A stretch of 42,914 bases of DNA, from contig JALSJZ010000154.1 of assembly GCA_026989135.1 (NCBI GenBank), positions 1 through 42,914 on the forward strand. Reading direction: 5' to 3'. Both the position numbers and the translations under genes were made by a program. Below, piece by piece: positions 16,412 to 25,390 of the stretch. How positions within the stretch are numbered: position 1 is the first letter of the stretch; every line of letters begins with the position of its first letter. A model generated the notes under the pieces. The model had not been told where the DNA came from, searched no databases, and saw only the letters and a list, made by a program, of their open reading frames with translations. The DNA is from Sedimenticola sp. (GTDB lineage Bacteria > Pseudomonadota > Gammaproteobacteria > Chromatiales > Chromatiaceae).

Positions 16412-17250
16412 GGTGGAACCTCGGCTGCCTCTACTACTTTACGGCCTGCCTGGGCTCTTTTCCCGGCCATGATCAACAGTGAGACACGACGGTTTTTTTG
16501 TCGCCCGGCAGCTGTTGTGTTATCCGCTATGGGGCGGTGCTCTGCATAACCAATGGCAGCCAGGCGTTCAGGGTCTATGCCCAGACGGGTAAATATATGC
16601 ACTACACTGGCGGCGCGGGATGCCGACAGCTCCCAATTGGAGGGAAATGCGGCATTCTTGATTGGAATATTATCGGTATGCCCCTCCACATTGATGATGT
16701 TCGGCAGTGGCTTGAGGATTGCGGCAATGGTGCGCATAACATTGAGTGCTTTATGTGAGATACGGGCCGTGCCACTGGCAAACAGCATCTTGCTTTTTAT
16801 TTCGACCTCAATCCAGTGCTTGGTCTGCGTAACCTCAATAAGCCCCTGTCCAATATAGTTTGACATGGACTCTTTAAGGTCAGCAGCAATAGAGGAGAGA
16901 TCAGCCTGGTTTGGCTCAACCTCATCCAGTTGGTCAGAAGTCTCTGGCGGCACAGCATCAACAGGGGATTCCAGATTGGCTGGCTGTGAATCATCCTGAT
17001 TATAAGCACCGGGATCAGAGGGCCTTAGGCTGGTGGCTATATCACCAATCTGGATCGGGTTCATCTCATTTGCACTGGGTTTGAATGCACCGACCAGGGT
17101 GTTGGAGAGCACCCGGTATTTTCCTTCATTAACCGAGGATATCGAATACATGACCACAAAGAAGGCAAACAGCAGGGTGATAAAATCGGCATAAGAGACC
17201 AGCCACCGCTCGTGGTTGGCTGGATCTTCATGGCGTTTTCTTCGTCTCAT
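16408..17250 (-). CDS. motD: Flagellar stator protein MotD (MotB family)
   Basis: MotD is the peptidoglycan-anchored half of a proton-driven stator. The 280-residue product has one N-terminal membrane helix carrying the proton-conducting Asp in SYADFITLLFAFF (about residue 22). A long flexible linker (about 55-150) precedes an OmpA-like peptidoglycan-binding domain with VEGHTDNIPI. I chose the ATG at 17250 (MRRRKRHEDP) because MotD proteins usually begin this way; an in-frame ATG at 17298 would add 16 residues and shorten the gap to motC from 57 to nine bases. The 3' end overlaps parC by four bases. Together with motC it forms the second stator type found in Pseudomonas. Confidence 0.93.
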   Translation of the reverse strand: MRRRKRHEDPANHERWLVSYADFITLLFAFFVVMYSISSVNEGKYRVLSNTLVGAFKPSANEMNPIQIGDIATSLRPSDPGAYNQDDSQPANLESPVDAVPPETSDQLDEVEPNQADLSSIAADLKESMSNYIGQGLIEVTQTKHWIEVEIKSKMLFASGTARISHKALNVMRTIAAILKPLPNIINVEGHTDNIPIKNAAFPSNWELSASRAASVVHIFTRLGIDPERLAAIGYAEHRPIADNTTAAGRQKNRRVSLLIMAGKRAQAGRKVVEAAEVPP

Positions 17251-17307
17251 ATCATCTGCAACAGGTGACAATAACCGGATGGTAAAAACAGAGGCCATTC
17301 ATCATTT

Positions 17308-18048
17308 TCACCGAAGATAGCCATGCAGTTTTGACTCGATGTTTCTGGGGTTTTCACCCTCTGCAATGGAGACGATCCCCTCTGTCACCATCTCCCGGTA
17401 TTGGCTGCGGCTCATGGCATGTGCCTTTAGCTTGTTGCCAAATGGCAATAAAAACAGGTTTGCCAATCCGATACCATAGATGGTGGCGACAAAAGCCGTC
17501 GCAATGCCGCCGCCCAGCTTGCTGGGATCTGCCAGATTCTGCATGACATGGATCAGACCCATAACCGCACCAATGATGCCAATCGTGGGTGCGTAGCCCC
17601 CCATCCCCTCAAATACCTTTGCAGCGGCCAGGTCATGATATTCCTGATTATCCAGCTCCACCTCAAGGATCGATCTTATGACCTCAGGCTCGCTGCCATC
17701 GACCAGCAGCTGCATGCCTTTGCGCATAAACAGATCGGTTTCAGACTCTGCAATGGTCTCCAGCCCCAACAGCCCCTCTTTGCGTGCGATGTCGCTCCAG
17801 TGGATGATCTTTTTTATCGCCTCCTGGGTATTGATTTTTGGCGGTATAAACACACTTCCAGCCAGCCGCAGTGCATGCAGAAAATCGCGTACTGGTGTTT
17901 GCAGCAGAATGGCACCGATTGTGCCACCCAGCACGATCACCAATGCAGGCCCGTTAACCAGTGAGCTGATGTGCCCACCTTCAAGGGCATTACCACCAAT
18001 GACGGCAACAAAAGCCAGGATGATACCGATAACACTCAGCAGATCCAT
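17308..18048 (-). CDS. motC: Flagellar stator protein MotC (MotA family)
   Basis: MotC is the four-helix stator subunit that couples ion flow to rotation. The 246 residues show two N-terminal membrane helices (about 1-20 and 32-50), a cytoplasmic loop with charged residues that contact FliG (about 75-145), and two C-terminal helices beginning with the conserved GGYAPTIGIIGAVMGLIHVM (about 150-170) and TAFVATIYGIGLANLFLLPF (about 184-203). Start and cheB stop overlap as TGATG. The MotC assignment over MotA follows from the cheB-motC-motD-parC context. Confidence 0.95.
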   Translation of the reverse strand: MDLLSVIGIILAFVAVIGGNALEGGHISSLVNGPALVIVLGGTIGAILLQTPVRDFLHALRLAGSVFIPPKINTQEAIKKIIHWSDIARKEGLLGLETIAESETDLFMRKGMQLLVDGSEPEVIRSILEVELDNQEYHDLAAAKVFEGMGGYAPTIGIIGAVMGLIHVMQNLADPSKLGGGIATAFVATIYGIGLANLFLLPFGNKLKAHAMSRSQYREMVTEGIVSIAEGENPRNIESKLHGYLR

Positions 18049-19103
18049 CAGGGGGTGCTCTCAACGGCCTTTACAAGTGCTGAGCCTATTTGATTAACAG
18101 GAAGAACCCGATCGGACAGCCCGGCTTTTTGCACCGCTTGCGGCATACCAAAGACCACGCAGCTGGCTTCGTTCTGAGACCATACGGATGAACCACTGGA
18201 TTTAAGCAGGCGGGCGCCTTCCAGCCCATCGGCTCCCATGCCGGTCAAGACAACCGCCAGCACGCCCTTGCGGTAGACCTTGGCCAGAGAGCTGAAGGTG
18301 ATGTCAACGCTTGGCTTGTAGGTTTGACCGCTATCCGACTCTTTGATGTGTACAACGAATCTGGAGCTTCCCCGCCGTTCGGTGGTCATTTGCGTGCCAC
18401 CTGGTGCCAAAAGTGCTACTCCGGGTTGTAGAGGATCGCCATCAACTGCCTCTTTTACTGTAATACGAGACTGTGTATCCAGCCTTTTCGCAAAGGCTGG
18501 GGTAAAATTTGCGGGCATGTGCACCACCAGCAGGATAGGCAAGGGAAAATCGGCTGGTAAGCTGGTCAGTATGGTTTGCAGTGCAACGGGGCCGCCTGTC
18601 GAGGCACCAATAACAACCATTTGATAGTGTGCTTTGGGCGCTGCATGCTGCTGGGTTTGGATCTTGGCCTTCGAAGATAACGACGGTAGGGGAGGGCGTC
18701 TGGCAAGGGCGAAGATGCGTTCGGCCAGAATGGTTCTGGCTGCTGCATGGCCTGCGGATATATTTCCAAAATCCTTTGATAAAAAGTCTGCTGCGCCGGC
18801 ATCCAGGGCATCCAGTGTCGCGGTTGCCCCCTCTCGGGTCAGGGATGAGAGCATTAAAATAGCCGTGGGTCGATCTGCCACGATGTGTTTTACCGCAGTT
18901 ATCCCATCCATAACCGGCATCTCTACATCCATGGTGATGACATCAGGGTGTAGCTGTTGTGACAGCTGTACCGCTTTTAATCCATTCTCCGCCTCGCCAA
19001 TGACCGCTATGCCTTCAATCTTATTGAGCATCTCAACCAGACGTTTACGAAAAAAGGCTGAATCATCAACGACCAGCACCCCTATCTTTGAACTCGATGT
19101 CAT
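18048..19103 (-). CDS. cheB: Chemotaxis methylesterase CheB
   Basis: CheB removes methyl groups from chemoreceptors and so resets the system; it is activated by CheA. The 351 residues hold a receiver domain (about 1-125, phosphoacceptor Asp in VITMDVEMPVMDG) and a C-terminal methylesterase domain with the catalytic Ser in GASTGGPVAL (near 173), His in LVVHMPANFT and Asp in TGMGADGLEGA. The ATG at 19103 gives the family-like MTSSSKIGVLVVDDS; the frame extends only to a TTG at 19118. It is 73 bases after cheA and shares one base with motC. No cheR is in the window. Confidence 0.95.
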   Translation of the reverse strand: MTSSSKIGVLVVDDSAFFRKRLVEMLNKIEGIAVIGEAENGLKAVQLSQQLHPDVITMDVEMPVMDGITAVKHIVADRPTAILMLSSLTREGATATLDALDAGAADFLSKDFGNISAGHAAARTILAERIFALARRPPLPSLSSKAKIQTQQHAAPKAHYQMVVIGASTGGPVALQTILTSLPADFPLPILLVVHMPANFTPAFAKRLDTQSRITVKEAVDGDPLQPGVALLAPGGTQMTTERRGSSRFVVHIKESDSGQTYKPSVDITFSSLAKVYRKGVLAVVLTGMGADGLEGARLLKSSGSSVWSQNEASCVVFGMPQAVQKAGLSDRVLPVNQIGSALVKAVESTP

Positions 19104-19176
19104 AGGTTTAACCCACAAGCGATAGAGGTGCCGGAAAAATCCTTTGCATCACTTGCAACTCACAGTCGGTCTGAAA

Positions 19177-21270
19177 TCAATGTGCATATTTTTGCATGAG
19201 CCCTGGCACATCCAGGATTAAAGCAATCTTGCCATCGCCTGTGATCGTTGCGCCGGCCATGCCTTCAAGCCCCTGTAATAGTGCTCCCAGCGGCTTGATG
19301 ACAACCTCTTCCTGCCCAATCAGGTAATCCACCACCAGGCCAATGTGTACCCCTCCTGAAGAGACCACAACCACATGGCCACCGCCCTCTCCGCGTGGTG
19401 CGTTTACATCTTTCACCAACCAATCATGCAGGTTAAAGAGTGGCAGAGCGCGGTCTCTGACACGAATCGTCAGTTGGCCGTCTACGGTGTTGGTTCGGCT
19501 CTCATCCATGTTAAAGATTTCGACTACATTTGACAGCGGCAGCGCAAAGGGTTGGGTGCCAAGCACAACCATCAAGGTTGGAAGGATGGCCAATGTCAAA
19601 GGCAGCTTGATGGTAATAAGGCTGCCTGTCCCCAGCTCTGAATCAATATCCACCGTCCCATTCATCTGTGAGATGCGGGTCTTTACCACATCCATACCCA
19701 CGCCACGCCCGGAGACATCAGAGATCTCTGTTTTGGTTGAAAAGCCGGGATGAAAAATCAGGTTGAAGCAATCTTTATCATCCATCCGGGCGGCGGCCTC
19801 TTCGTCCATTATGCCCTTTTCAACCGCTTTCATGCGCAGCACATCAGGATCCATCCCTTTGCCATCATCCGCGATCGAAAGCATGATGTGGTCGCCCTCC
19901 TGGGAGGCGGCCAGCTTTACGGTGCCTTTGCGTATTTTCCCAACGGCCTCTCGCTCATGGGGCTGTTCGATACCATGATCCACCGCATTACGAACCAGAT
20001 GAACCAGCGGATCCGCCAGTGCCTCTACAAGGTTTTTATCAAGATCGGTATCCTCTCCGGTCATCTCCAGGTCAATCTCTTTTTTAAGGGTGCGAGCCAG
20101 GTCGCGAACCACTCGGGGGAAACGGCCAAATACCTTCTTAACCGGCTGCATGCGAGTCTTCATAACCGCCAGTTGCAGATCTGAGGTTACGACATCCAGG
20201 TTGCTGACTGCTACCGCGACGGGGCCCTCGCCAATATCTGCGCGCAGTGTGGCAAGCCGGTTACGAACCAGTACCAGCTCACCTACCATGTTCATGATCT
20301 CATCCAGCCTTGCGGTGTCCACACGTACTGTGGTCTCTCCGCTGGGTGCTGCTTTTTTTGCCGGAGCTTTTTCAGACTTCGCTGGTGCGGTCGTTTTTTC
20401 CGGCTTTTGGGGTGCTGGCTGAGGTGCGGCGGGCGGCTCCTTTACTTCAGGCTTCTTGTGCTCTTCGGGCTTTGATTCTGCCTGTGCAGTGCCGCCATGT
20501 TTGCCTTTGCCGTGCAGTTGATCCAGCAGTGCTTCAAATTCCTCTTCTGTGATGCTGTCGTTATCAGAATCAGGTGCAGCTGCTGTCGATTCATTGCGGG
20601 TTGTGGGGGCACCACTGTGCTTGCCCTCACCGTGCAGCTGATCCAGCAGTGCTTCGAACTCATCTTCAGTGATGTCATCATTATCAGAAACGGGTGCAGC
20701 TGCCGCTGATTCACTGGCGGCGGGAGCACCACCATGCTTGCCTTCGCCGTGTAGCTGATCCAGCAGTGCTTCAAACTCATCTTCGGAGATATCATCGTCT
20801 CCTGTGGCGGCTGATGGCGCTGGTTTGGTTTCTGGCTCCGGTTCTGGCTCTGGAGCCATCTCAGGAGCAGCATTTTCATCCTGTGGTAATGCGTATAGCC
20901 TTAGTCTTTCCAACAACTCAGAGGGGGCAGCTTCTGGCTCTTCACCGGCATTTATGCTTTCAAACATCCGGTTGACTTCATCCAGCACTTGCAGCACAGC
21001 ATCCATCAGCTCTGGGTCAACAGCCCGCTCACCTTTGCGCAAAATATTGAATACATCCTCTGCCCGGTGACAAACAGCAACCAAGGCATCCATGCCAAGG
21101 AAGCCAGCACCACCTTTAATCGTATGAAATCCACGAAAAACAGAGTTGAGCAGATCCAGGTCATCTGGGGATTGTTCAAGATCCAGCAGCTCTTCGTTTA
21201 GTGTCTCCTGGATCTCTCCGGCTTCAATTAAAAAGTCCTGTAGAATCTCATCATCGCTATCAATGCTCAT
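19177..21270 (-). CDS. cheA: Chemotaxis histidine kinase CheA with triple linker repeat
   Basis: CheA phosphorylates CheY and CheB in response to receptors. The 697 residues show the HPt domain with the phosphorylated His49 in FRGFHTIKGGAGF. A long linker follows, then the dimerisation domain near 320, the kinase core with N box HLVRNAVDHGIE, ADDGKGMD, NLIFHPGFSTK and SGRGVGMDVV, and a C-terminal CheW-like domain. The classical P2 domain is not evident. The linker (about 159-262) instead holds three tandem copies of a 39-40 residue unit centred on EDEFEALLDQLHGEGKH, followed by an Ala/Pro/Lys-rich stretch. Two bases separate the start from cheZ. Confidence 0.96.
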   Translation of the reverse strand: MSIDSDDEILQDFLIEAGEIQETLNEELLDLEQSPDDLDLLNSVFRGFHTIKGGAGFLGMDALVAVCHRAEDVFNILRKGERAVDPELMDAVLQVLDEVNRMFESINAGEEPEAAPSELLERLRLYALPQDENAAPEMAPEPEPEPETKPAPSAATGDDDISEDEFEALLDQLHGEGKHGGAPAASESAAAAPVSDNDDITEDEFEALLDQLHGEGKHSGAPTTRNESTAAAPDSDNDSITEEEFEALLDQLHGKGKHGGTAQAESKPEEHKKPEVKEPPAAPQPAPQKPEKTTAPAKSEKAPAKKAAPSGETTVRVDTARLDEIMNMVGELVLVRNRLATLRADIGEGPVAVAVSNLDVVTSDLQLAVMKTRMQPVKKVFGRFPRVVRDLARTLKKEIDLEMTGEDTDLDKNLVEALADPLVHLVRNAVDHGIEQPHEREAVGKIRKGTVKLAASQEGDHIMLSIADDGKGMDPDVLRMKAVEKGIMDEEAAARMDDKDCFNLIFHPGFSTKTEISDVSGRGVGMDVVKTRISQMNGTVDIDSELGTGSLITIKLPLTLAILPTLMVVLGTQPFALPLSNVVEIFNMDESRTNTVDGQLTIRVRDRALPLFNLHDWLVKDVNAPRGEGGGHVVVVSSGGVHIGLVVDYLIGQEEVVIKPLGALLQGLEGMAGATITGDGKIALILDVPGLMQKYAH
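20485..20796 (-). repeat. Three tandem 117-120 bp repeats in cheA
   Basis: The core ATCCAGCAGT (plus strand) recurs at 20521, 20641 and 20758, giving spacings of 120 and 117 bases. Each unit encodes a conserved acidic amphipathic stretch (EFEALLDQLHG) and a less conserved Ala/Ser/Asp-rich spacer. The frame is kept. The units differ by several substitutions, so the duplication is not very recent. Confidence 0.85.
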
Positions 21271-21272
21271 AA

Positions 21273-22001
21273 CTAAAATCCCAGACTGGAGAGTAGGTCG
21301 TCCACATCATCCTGATTGCTTAACATCTCTCCCTGTTCAACATTTGGTACGGCAGGGCCTGCCATTTCAACGTCGGCTTTTTTAACTTCATTTTTTCTTG
21401 CGGTACCTGAGATGGCGACCAGGCGTACCAGTTTCTCTTCCACATCCTGAATCAGCGTAATCACCCGGCGGATGATCTGCCCGGTTATATCCTGATAGCC
21501 TTGTGCCAGAAGCACTTCTGATAAGTTATCATGCAGTGTCTTTGAGTGACCACTGGCCAGGGTCAGGAAGCTGCCGATCTCTTCACTCAGTGCACGAAAA
21601 TCCTCCAGCTCCATTTTACGATCCCGGAAGCGATCCCATTCCGCAGCTAATTTGCTGGATATCTCTGCCAACTCCTCTGAAACCGGCATGCTCTCTTCTA
21701 CTGCTTTGAGGGTGGTGTTGGCTGCATTTTCAGTCATCTCGATGACGTAGGTAAGGCGCTCTGTGGCATCGGGCATTTCATGCTGTATGACCTGTACGAC
21801 CTTGTCATCCATTGCAAAACCGATGATGGCTTCATGCAGTTCGCGTGTTAAGCGACCTACCTCCTGAAACAGATCCATCTCCATGTTTTCAGGAAAACTT
21901 CTAATAATCTGGGTGGCCTCAGTATCATTACCGGCTTCCAGGGCGGCAACAAGGGCGCGTGCTTGAGCCAGACGCTCACTCTCAACGATGGTTTGCTCCA
22001 T
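21273..22001 (-). CDS. cheZ: CheY-P phosphatase CheZ
   Basis: CheZ removes phosphate from CheY. The 242-residue product is almost all helical, with the long hairpin that includes the active-site region AQGYQDITGQIIRRVITLI (about residues 160-178; Asp and Gln of QDITGQ are the catalytic type residues). A flexible linker leads to the C-terminal CheY-binding peptide DDVDDLLSSLGF. An AAGGGG ribosome binding site precedes the ATG at 22001. The gene lies 15 bases after cheY and two bases before cheA. Confidence 0.94.
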   Translation of the reverse strand: MEQTIVESERLAQARALVAALEAGNDTEATQIIRSFPENMEMDLFQEVGRLTRELHEAIIGFAMDDKVVQVIQHEMPDATERLTYVIEMTENAANTTLKAVEESMPVSEELAEISSKLAAEWDRFRDRKMELEDFRALSEEIGSFLTLASGHSKTLHDNLSEVLLAQGYQDITGQIIRRVITLIQDVEEKLVRLVAISGTARKNEVKKADVEMAGPAVPNVEQGEMLSNQDDVDDLLSSLGF

Positions 22002-22016
22002 CTATATTCCCCTTGG

Positions 22017-22403
22017 TTAGCCTGCAACGCGCTCGAAGATTTTGTTGATCTTCTCTTCCAGCGTTCCTGCGGTAAAAGGTTTGATTACGTACCCATTTAC
22101 CCCCGCTTCAGCCGCCATGATAATCTGTTCGCGTTTGGTCTCTGCGGTAACCATCAGTACCGGAAGGCTGGCCAGCTTTGGATCGGCACGCACGGCTTTT
22201 AACAGGTCGATCCCGGTCATGCCGGGCATGTTCCAGTCACTCACCAGGAAATCAAAGTCGCCTGATTGCAGCATCGGCAGTGCCGTGAGTCCGTCATCCG
22301 CTTCATGCGTGTTGGTGAACCCAAGATCCCGCAGCAGGTTCTTGATAATCCGCCGCATTGTGGAGAAGTCATCCACAATCAGAATCTTCATGTTTTTATC
22401 CAC
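22017..22403 (-). CDS. cheY: Chemotaxis response regulator CheY
   Basis: CheY is a single-domain response regulator that, when phosphorylated, binds FliM and changes flagellar rotation. The 128 residues hold the acidic pair in [11 protein letters not shown], the phosphoacceptor Asp in [13 protein letters not shown], the Thr in MVTAE and the Lys in VIKPFTAG. I set the start at a GTG (22401-22403), because GGAGG lies exactly five bases before it; the first ATG (22391) would be 17 bases away from that site, and a longer reading to 22421 would include it. It sits between fliA and cheZ. Confidence 0.95.
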   Translation of the reverse strand: MDKNMKILIVDDFSTMRRIIKNLLRDLGFTNTHEADDGLTALPMLQSGDFDFLVSDWNMPGMTGIDLLKAVRADPKLASLPVLMVTAETKREQIIMAAEAGVNGYVIKPFTAGTLEEKINKIFERVAG

Positions 22404-22436
22404 TGTTACCTCCAAACTCAATACAATAGTTAGCCA

Positions 22437-23177
22437 TTACTCTTCTTCCGTATCTGCCAGCCACTCTTCCAGACGGGAGCGCAGACGCAATGCCGCCTGG
22501 CTATGGATCTGGCAGACTCGCGATTCACTGACTCCGAGTATTTGACCGATCTCTCTTAAATTCAGCTCTTCATCATAATAGAGCGCCATAACCAGACGTT
22601 CCCGCTCTGGCAGGCCCGCTATCTCTTGAGCCAGCGCCTCTTTAAATGCATCTTTTTGCAACCCTTCATAAGGGCCGGCATGCACGCCACCAGCCTCTCC
22701 CCGCATGACATCGCCCACTGCTGTCAGCTCATCAAGGCTGAAGATGCGGCAACCGGAGGCATCCTGAAGAATGGCGTGGTACTCTTTCAGCGTCATCCCC
22801 AGCTCTTCTGCGACCTCTACGTCGCGGGCATCCCGCCCGTACTCATTTTCAATGGTGCGCATGGCCTCGGCGACGACACGCGCCTTGCGGTGCACGGATC
22901 GGGGCGTCCAGTCACTGCGCCTGATCTCATCCAGCATGGAGCCTCTGATGCGAATGCCGGCATAGGTCTCAAAGCTGGCACCCTGGCTTGGATCATAGTT
23001 GCGGCTTGCCTCAAGCAGGCCAATCATGCCGGCCTGGATCAGGTCGTCGGCCTGAACATTGGGTGGTAATCGGTTCATCAGATGATACGCAATGCGCTTC
23101 ACCAGCGGCGCATGCTGGGTAACCAGTTCATTACAATTATGTTCCTGCATAGCTGAATACGCTGCCAGACCGTTCAC
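22437..23177 (-). CDS. fliA: Flagellar sigma factor FliA (sigma-28)
   Basis: FliA directs RNA polymerase to late flagellar and chemotaxis promoters. The 246 residues show sigma region 2 (PLVKRIAYHL, DDLIQAGMIGLLEASRNYDP, FETYAGIRIRGSMLDEIR), region 3 and a region 4 helix-turn-helix (NLREIGQILGVSESRVCQIHSQA, quoted as separate parts of one motif at about residues 204-226). The start is a GTG overlapping the fleN stop (GTGA), supported by GGGGAG eight bases upstream; the later ATG at 23150 has no ribosome binding site. The gene order fleN-fliA-cheY is that of Pseudomonas. A candidate sigma-28 promoter lies upstream within fleN. Confidence 0.96.
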   Translation of the reverse strand: MNGLAAYSAMQEHNCNELVTQHAPLVKRIAYHLMNRLPPNVQADDLIQAGMIGLLEASRNYDPSQGASFETYAGIRIRGSMLDEIRRSDWTPRSVHRKARVVAEAMRTIENEYGRDARDVEVAEELGMTLKEYHAILQDASGCRIFSLDELTAVGDVMRGEAGGVHAGPYEGLQKDAFKEALAQEIAGLPERERLVMALYYDEELNLREIGQILGVSESRVCQIHSQAALRLRSRLEEWLADTEEE

Positions 23178-24061
23178 CGTTCTGTCTCCCCGTTGTAACT
23201 TGCATATTGAATCAGCCTCTCCACAAAGAACTGAAGTTGCCCATTGGCTCCAGCAGGTACAGGCCAGTTATCGGCTCTCTTTGCCAAATTCTTGAATGCC
23301 TGTGAAGCAGGGCTGCGTGGATAGGCCTGTACGACTGATTTTTGCCCCTTCACAGCCTTGCGTAAAGACTCATCATACGGGATGCTTCCCATCTGGTTGA
23401 GCATGACATCAAGATACCGATCCGTCACTCTAAAGAGTTTATTATAGAGTGCCTTTCCCTCTTGTATACTGCGAACCATGTTTGAAAGGATTCGAAAGCG
23501 GTTGACGCCATACTCCCGATTCAATAATTTAATCAGTGCATAGGCATCTGTGATAGAGGCCGGTTCATCGCATACCACCACAACCAGCTCCTGTGCGGCC
23601 CGGCTGAAGCTGATTACAGTATCAGAGATACCGGCTGCGGTATCCACCACCAGCACATCCAGATCATCACTGACTTCACTGAATGCATTAATCAGCCCGG
23701 CATGCTCAGCAGGGCTTAGTTCCGCCATCTGTTGAATGCCAGACGATGCAGGCACCACACGTACCCCGGCAGGCCCATCCAGCATCACTTCACTTAAACT
23801 GCGTTCACCGCGCAGCACATGGGAGAGGTCGTACTCCGGGTGCAGTCCAAGGGCAATATCAATATTGGCCAGCCCCAGATCGGCGTCGAGTATCATGACC
23901 CGCCGGCCCATTTCGGACAGGGCAACGGCGAGGTTGATGGAGACATTTGTTTTGCCTACCCCTCCCTTGCCTCCGGTCACTGCAATCACCCGTATCGGGC
24001 GGGGTCTCACCATTGCGCGAAGGCCTGAGGCCTGGTCGGCTCTCATATCAGACATGGGCAT
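23174..24061 (-). CDS. fleN: Flagellar number regulator FleN (FlhG)
   Basis: FleN is a MinD-like ATPase that limits flagellar number, in part by antagonising the activator FleQ. The 295-residue product has the deviant Walker A VTGGKGGVGKTNVSINLA (about 29-46), ILDADLGLANIDIALGL and the Walker B-like LDVLVVDTAAGISDTV, with a C-terminal amphipathic region. I place the start at the ATG at 24061, with GGGAGG 11 bases upstream; ATGs at 24055 and 24046 are alternatives, and a longer frame to 24142 runs deep inside flhF. It overlaps flhF by 14 bases and fliA by four. Confidence 0.94.
   Translation of the reverse strand: MPMSDMRADQASGLRAMVRPRPIRVIAVTGGKGGVGKTNVSINLAVALSEMGRRVMILDADLGLANIDIALGLHPEYDLSHVLRGERSLSEVMLDGPAGVRVVPASSGIQQMAELSPAEHAGLINAFSEVSDDLDVLVVDTAAGISDTVISFSRAAQELVVVVCDEPASITDAYALIKLLNREYGVNRFRILSNMVRSIQEGKALYNKLFRVTDRYLDVMLNQMGSIPYDESLRKAVKGQKSVVQAYPRSPASQAFKNLAKRADNWPVPAGANGQLQFFVERLIQYASYNGETER
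23268..23295 (-). promoter_or_regulatory. Candidate sigma-28 promoter inside fleN, upstream of fliA
   Basis: On the minus strand an exact GCCGATAA -10 element (23268-23275) is preceded, after 12 bases, by TCAAGAAT, a partial match (5 of 8) to the sigma-28 -35 element TAAAGTTT. It lies about 90 bases before the fliA start. It is inside coding sequence, so it could be chance. Autoregulation of fliA and control of the following che genes would make sense. Confidence 0.35.
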
Positions 24062-25301
24062 GGGTTCTCGTGCCTCCCAATGCCAGCGCCATGAAGCCAT
24101 CATCCCGGCTCTCTGTTGCCTCCTGGCTGAGCGCAACGGCATGGCTGATCAGTGAATGCGGTCGCGCAAGTTGCAGATCCTCTGGGACTTTTTGGCCATC
24201 GGTGGTAAATGCGACAGGCAATGCGCTGTGCATCACCGCAGAGAGCACGTTGCCTATGGAGGCGGCTTCATCCATCTTGGTCAGGATGCAGGCATCCAGT
24301 TGTACTGTGGAAAATGCCTTTATTGCCTGCTCCAGTGATCGCTGTTGGGTGGTGGCTGGCAGCGCCAGGAAACTGCGCACCGGCTGATTGCCTGCTTTGA
24401 GCATGGAGAGCTGCTCGTTAAGTTGCACATCACGCTGGCTCATGCCTGCGGTGTCTATCAGGATGAGCCGTTTATCACAAAGGGCATTCAGCGCACTGTT
24501 AAGTTCATCGACCGAGCCTGCCGAGCGCACCGGCACATCCAGGATGCGGGCATAGGTATTGAGCTGTTCACGTGCGCCGATCCGAAAGTTATCTGTGGTA
24601 ATCAATGCCACATTGCGTGAGCCATGACGCAGACAGAAGCGGGCAGCCAGTTTTGCCACGGTTGTTGTCTTCCCAACCCCTGTAGGCCCGACGATGGCAA
24701 TGGCTCCCCCCTGCTCCAGCATATCTTCATCCGCAGCAGGCAGTGCATTGGCCAGATTGTAGAGCAGTTTGCGCCAGGCCTGCTCTAGATTGCCAACTGT
24801 ATCCAGCTGGTTAACGGCCTCGCGGCAGATGTCAGGACTAAAACCGATATTCATAAGCCGCCGCAGCAGCTCTTGGGTATTGGGCTTATGCTCAGCCATG
24901 TTGTTCCAGGTCAGCTCTGATAGCTCATTTTCCATCATGCGCCGCAGTGCCTGCATCTCCTGGCGCATCTCTACCAGAATGGGATCCTGGCTCCACTCTA
25001 CGCGGGGTTTTGGCGGCGATTGCGGCCGCTCTGAAGCCGGCTGCTGTATGGGGGACGGAGCCTTGTTTGCTGCACGTTTTTTTGCAAAATCAGTAACCAT
25101 CCCCGGTGATGCCGCAGGTGCTTCCGGCCGAGAGGAGGCCGCTGCCATCACAGAAGATTCGTCATAATCAATGGCAGCCACCAGCTCGACACCACCTTCA
25201 ACTGATCTGTTCGACAGGATTACAGCATCTGGCCCGAGCGCTTCGCGTACCTTTTGGATCGCTTGCCGCATATCCTTCGCAAAAAACCGTTTTATCTTCA
25301 T
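24048..25301 (-). CDS. flhF: Flagellar placement GTPase FlhF
   Basis: FlhF is an SRP-type GTPase that marks the pole for flagellar assembly. The 417 residues start with the conserved MKIKRFFAKDMRQAIQ box. A variable basic and proline-rich region (about 70-125) leads into the NG domain with P-loop [20 protein letters not shown] (about 203-222), ALITTDNFRIGAREQL, LILIDTAGMSQRD and ILTKMDEAASIGNVL. The combination of flhF and fleN indicates polar flagellation. It lies 89 bases after flhA and overlaps fleN at its 3' end. Confidence 0.96.
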   Translation of the reverse strand: MKIKRFFAKDMRQAIQKVREALGPDAVILSNRSVEGGVELVAAIDYDESSVMAAASSRPEAPAASPGMVTDFAKKRAANKAPSPIQQPASERPQSPPKPRVEWSQDPILVEMRQEMQALRRMMENELSELTWNNMAEHKPNTQELLRRLMNIGFSPDICREAVNQLDTVGNLEQAWRKLLYNLANALPAADEDMLEQGGAIAIVGPTGVGKTTTVAKLAARFCLRHGSRNVALITTDNFRIGAREQLNTYARILDVPVRSAGSVDELNSALNALCDKRLILIDTAGMSQRDVQLNEQLSMLKAGNQPVRSFLALPATTQQRSLEQAIKAFSTVQLDACILTKMDEAASIGNVLSAVMHSALPVAFTTDGQKVPEDLQLARPHSLISHAVALSQEATESRDDGFMALALGGTRTHAHV

Positions 25302-25390
25302 TGCTTGCCATTCCTCACAGAAAGAGAGTTATTTGCAATCAGCATGGGTTTCACCCCGCGATACTCCCTAACTAGGTTTATACATCGTTA

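Noticed and set aside
25302-25390. Possible sigma-54 element upstream of flhF (GG-N10-GC in GGGTGAAACCCATGCT)
   Set aside because: Only the GG and GC are right; the flanking bases do not match, unlike the site before fliL.
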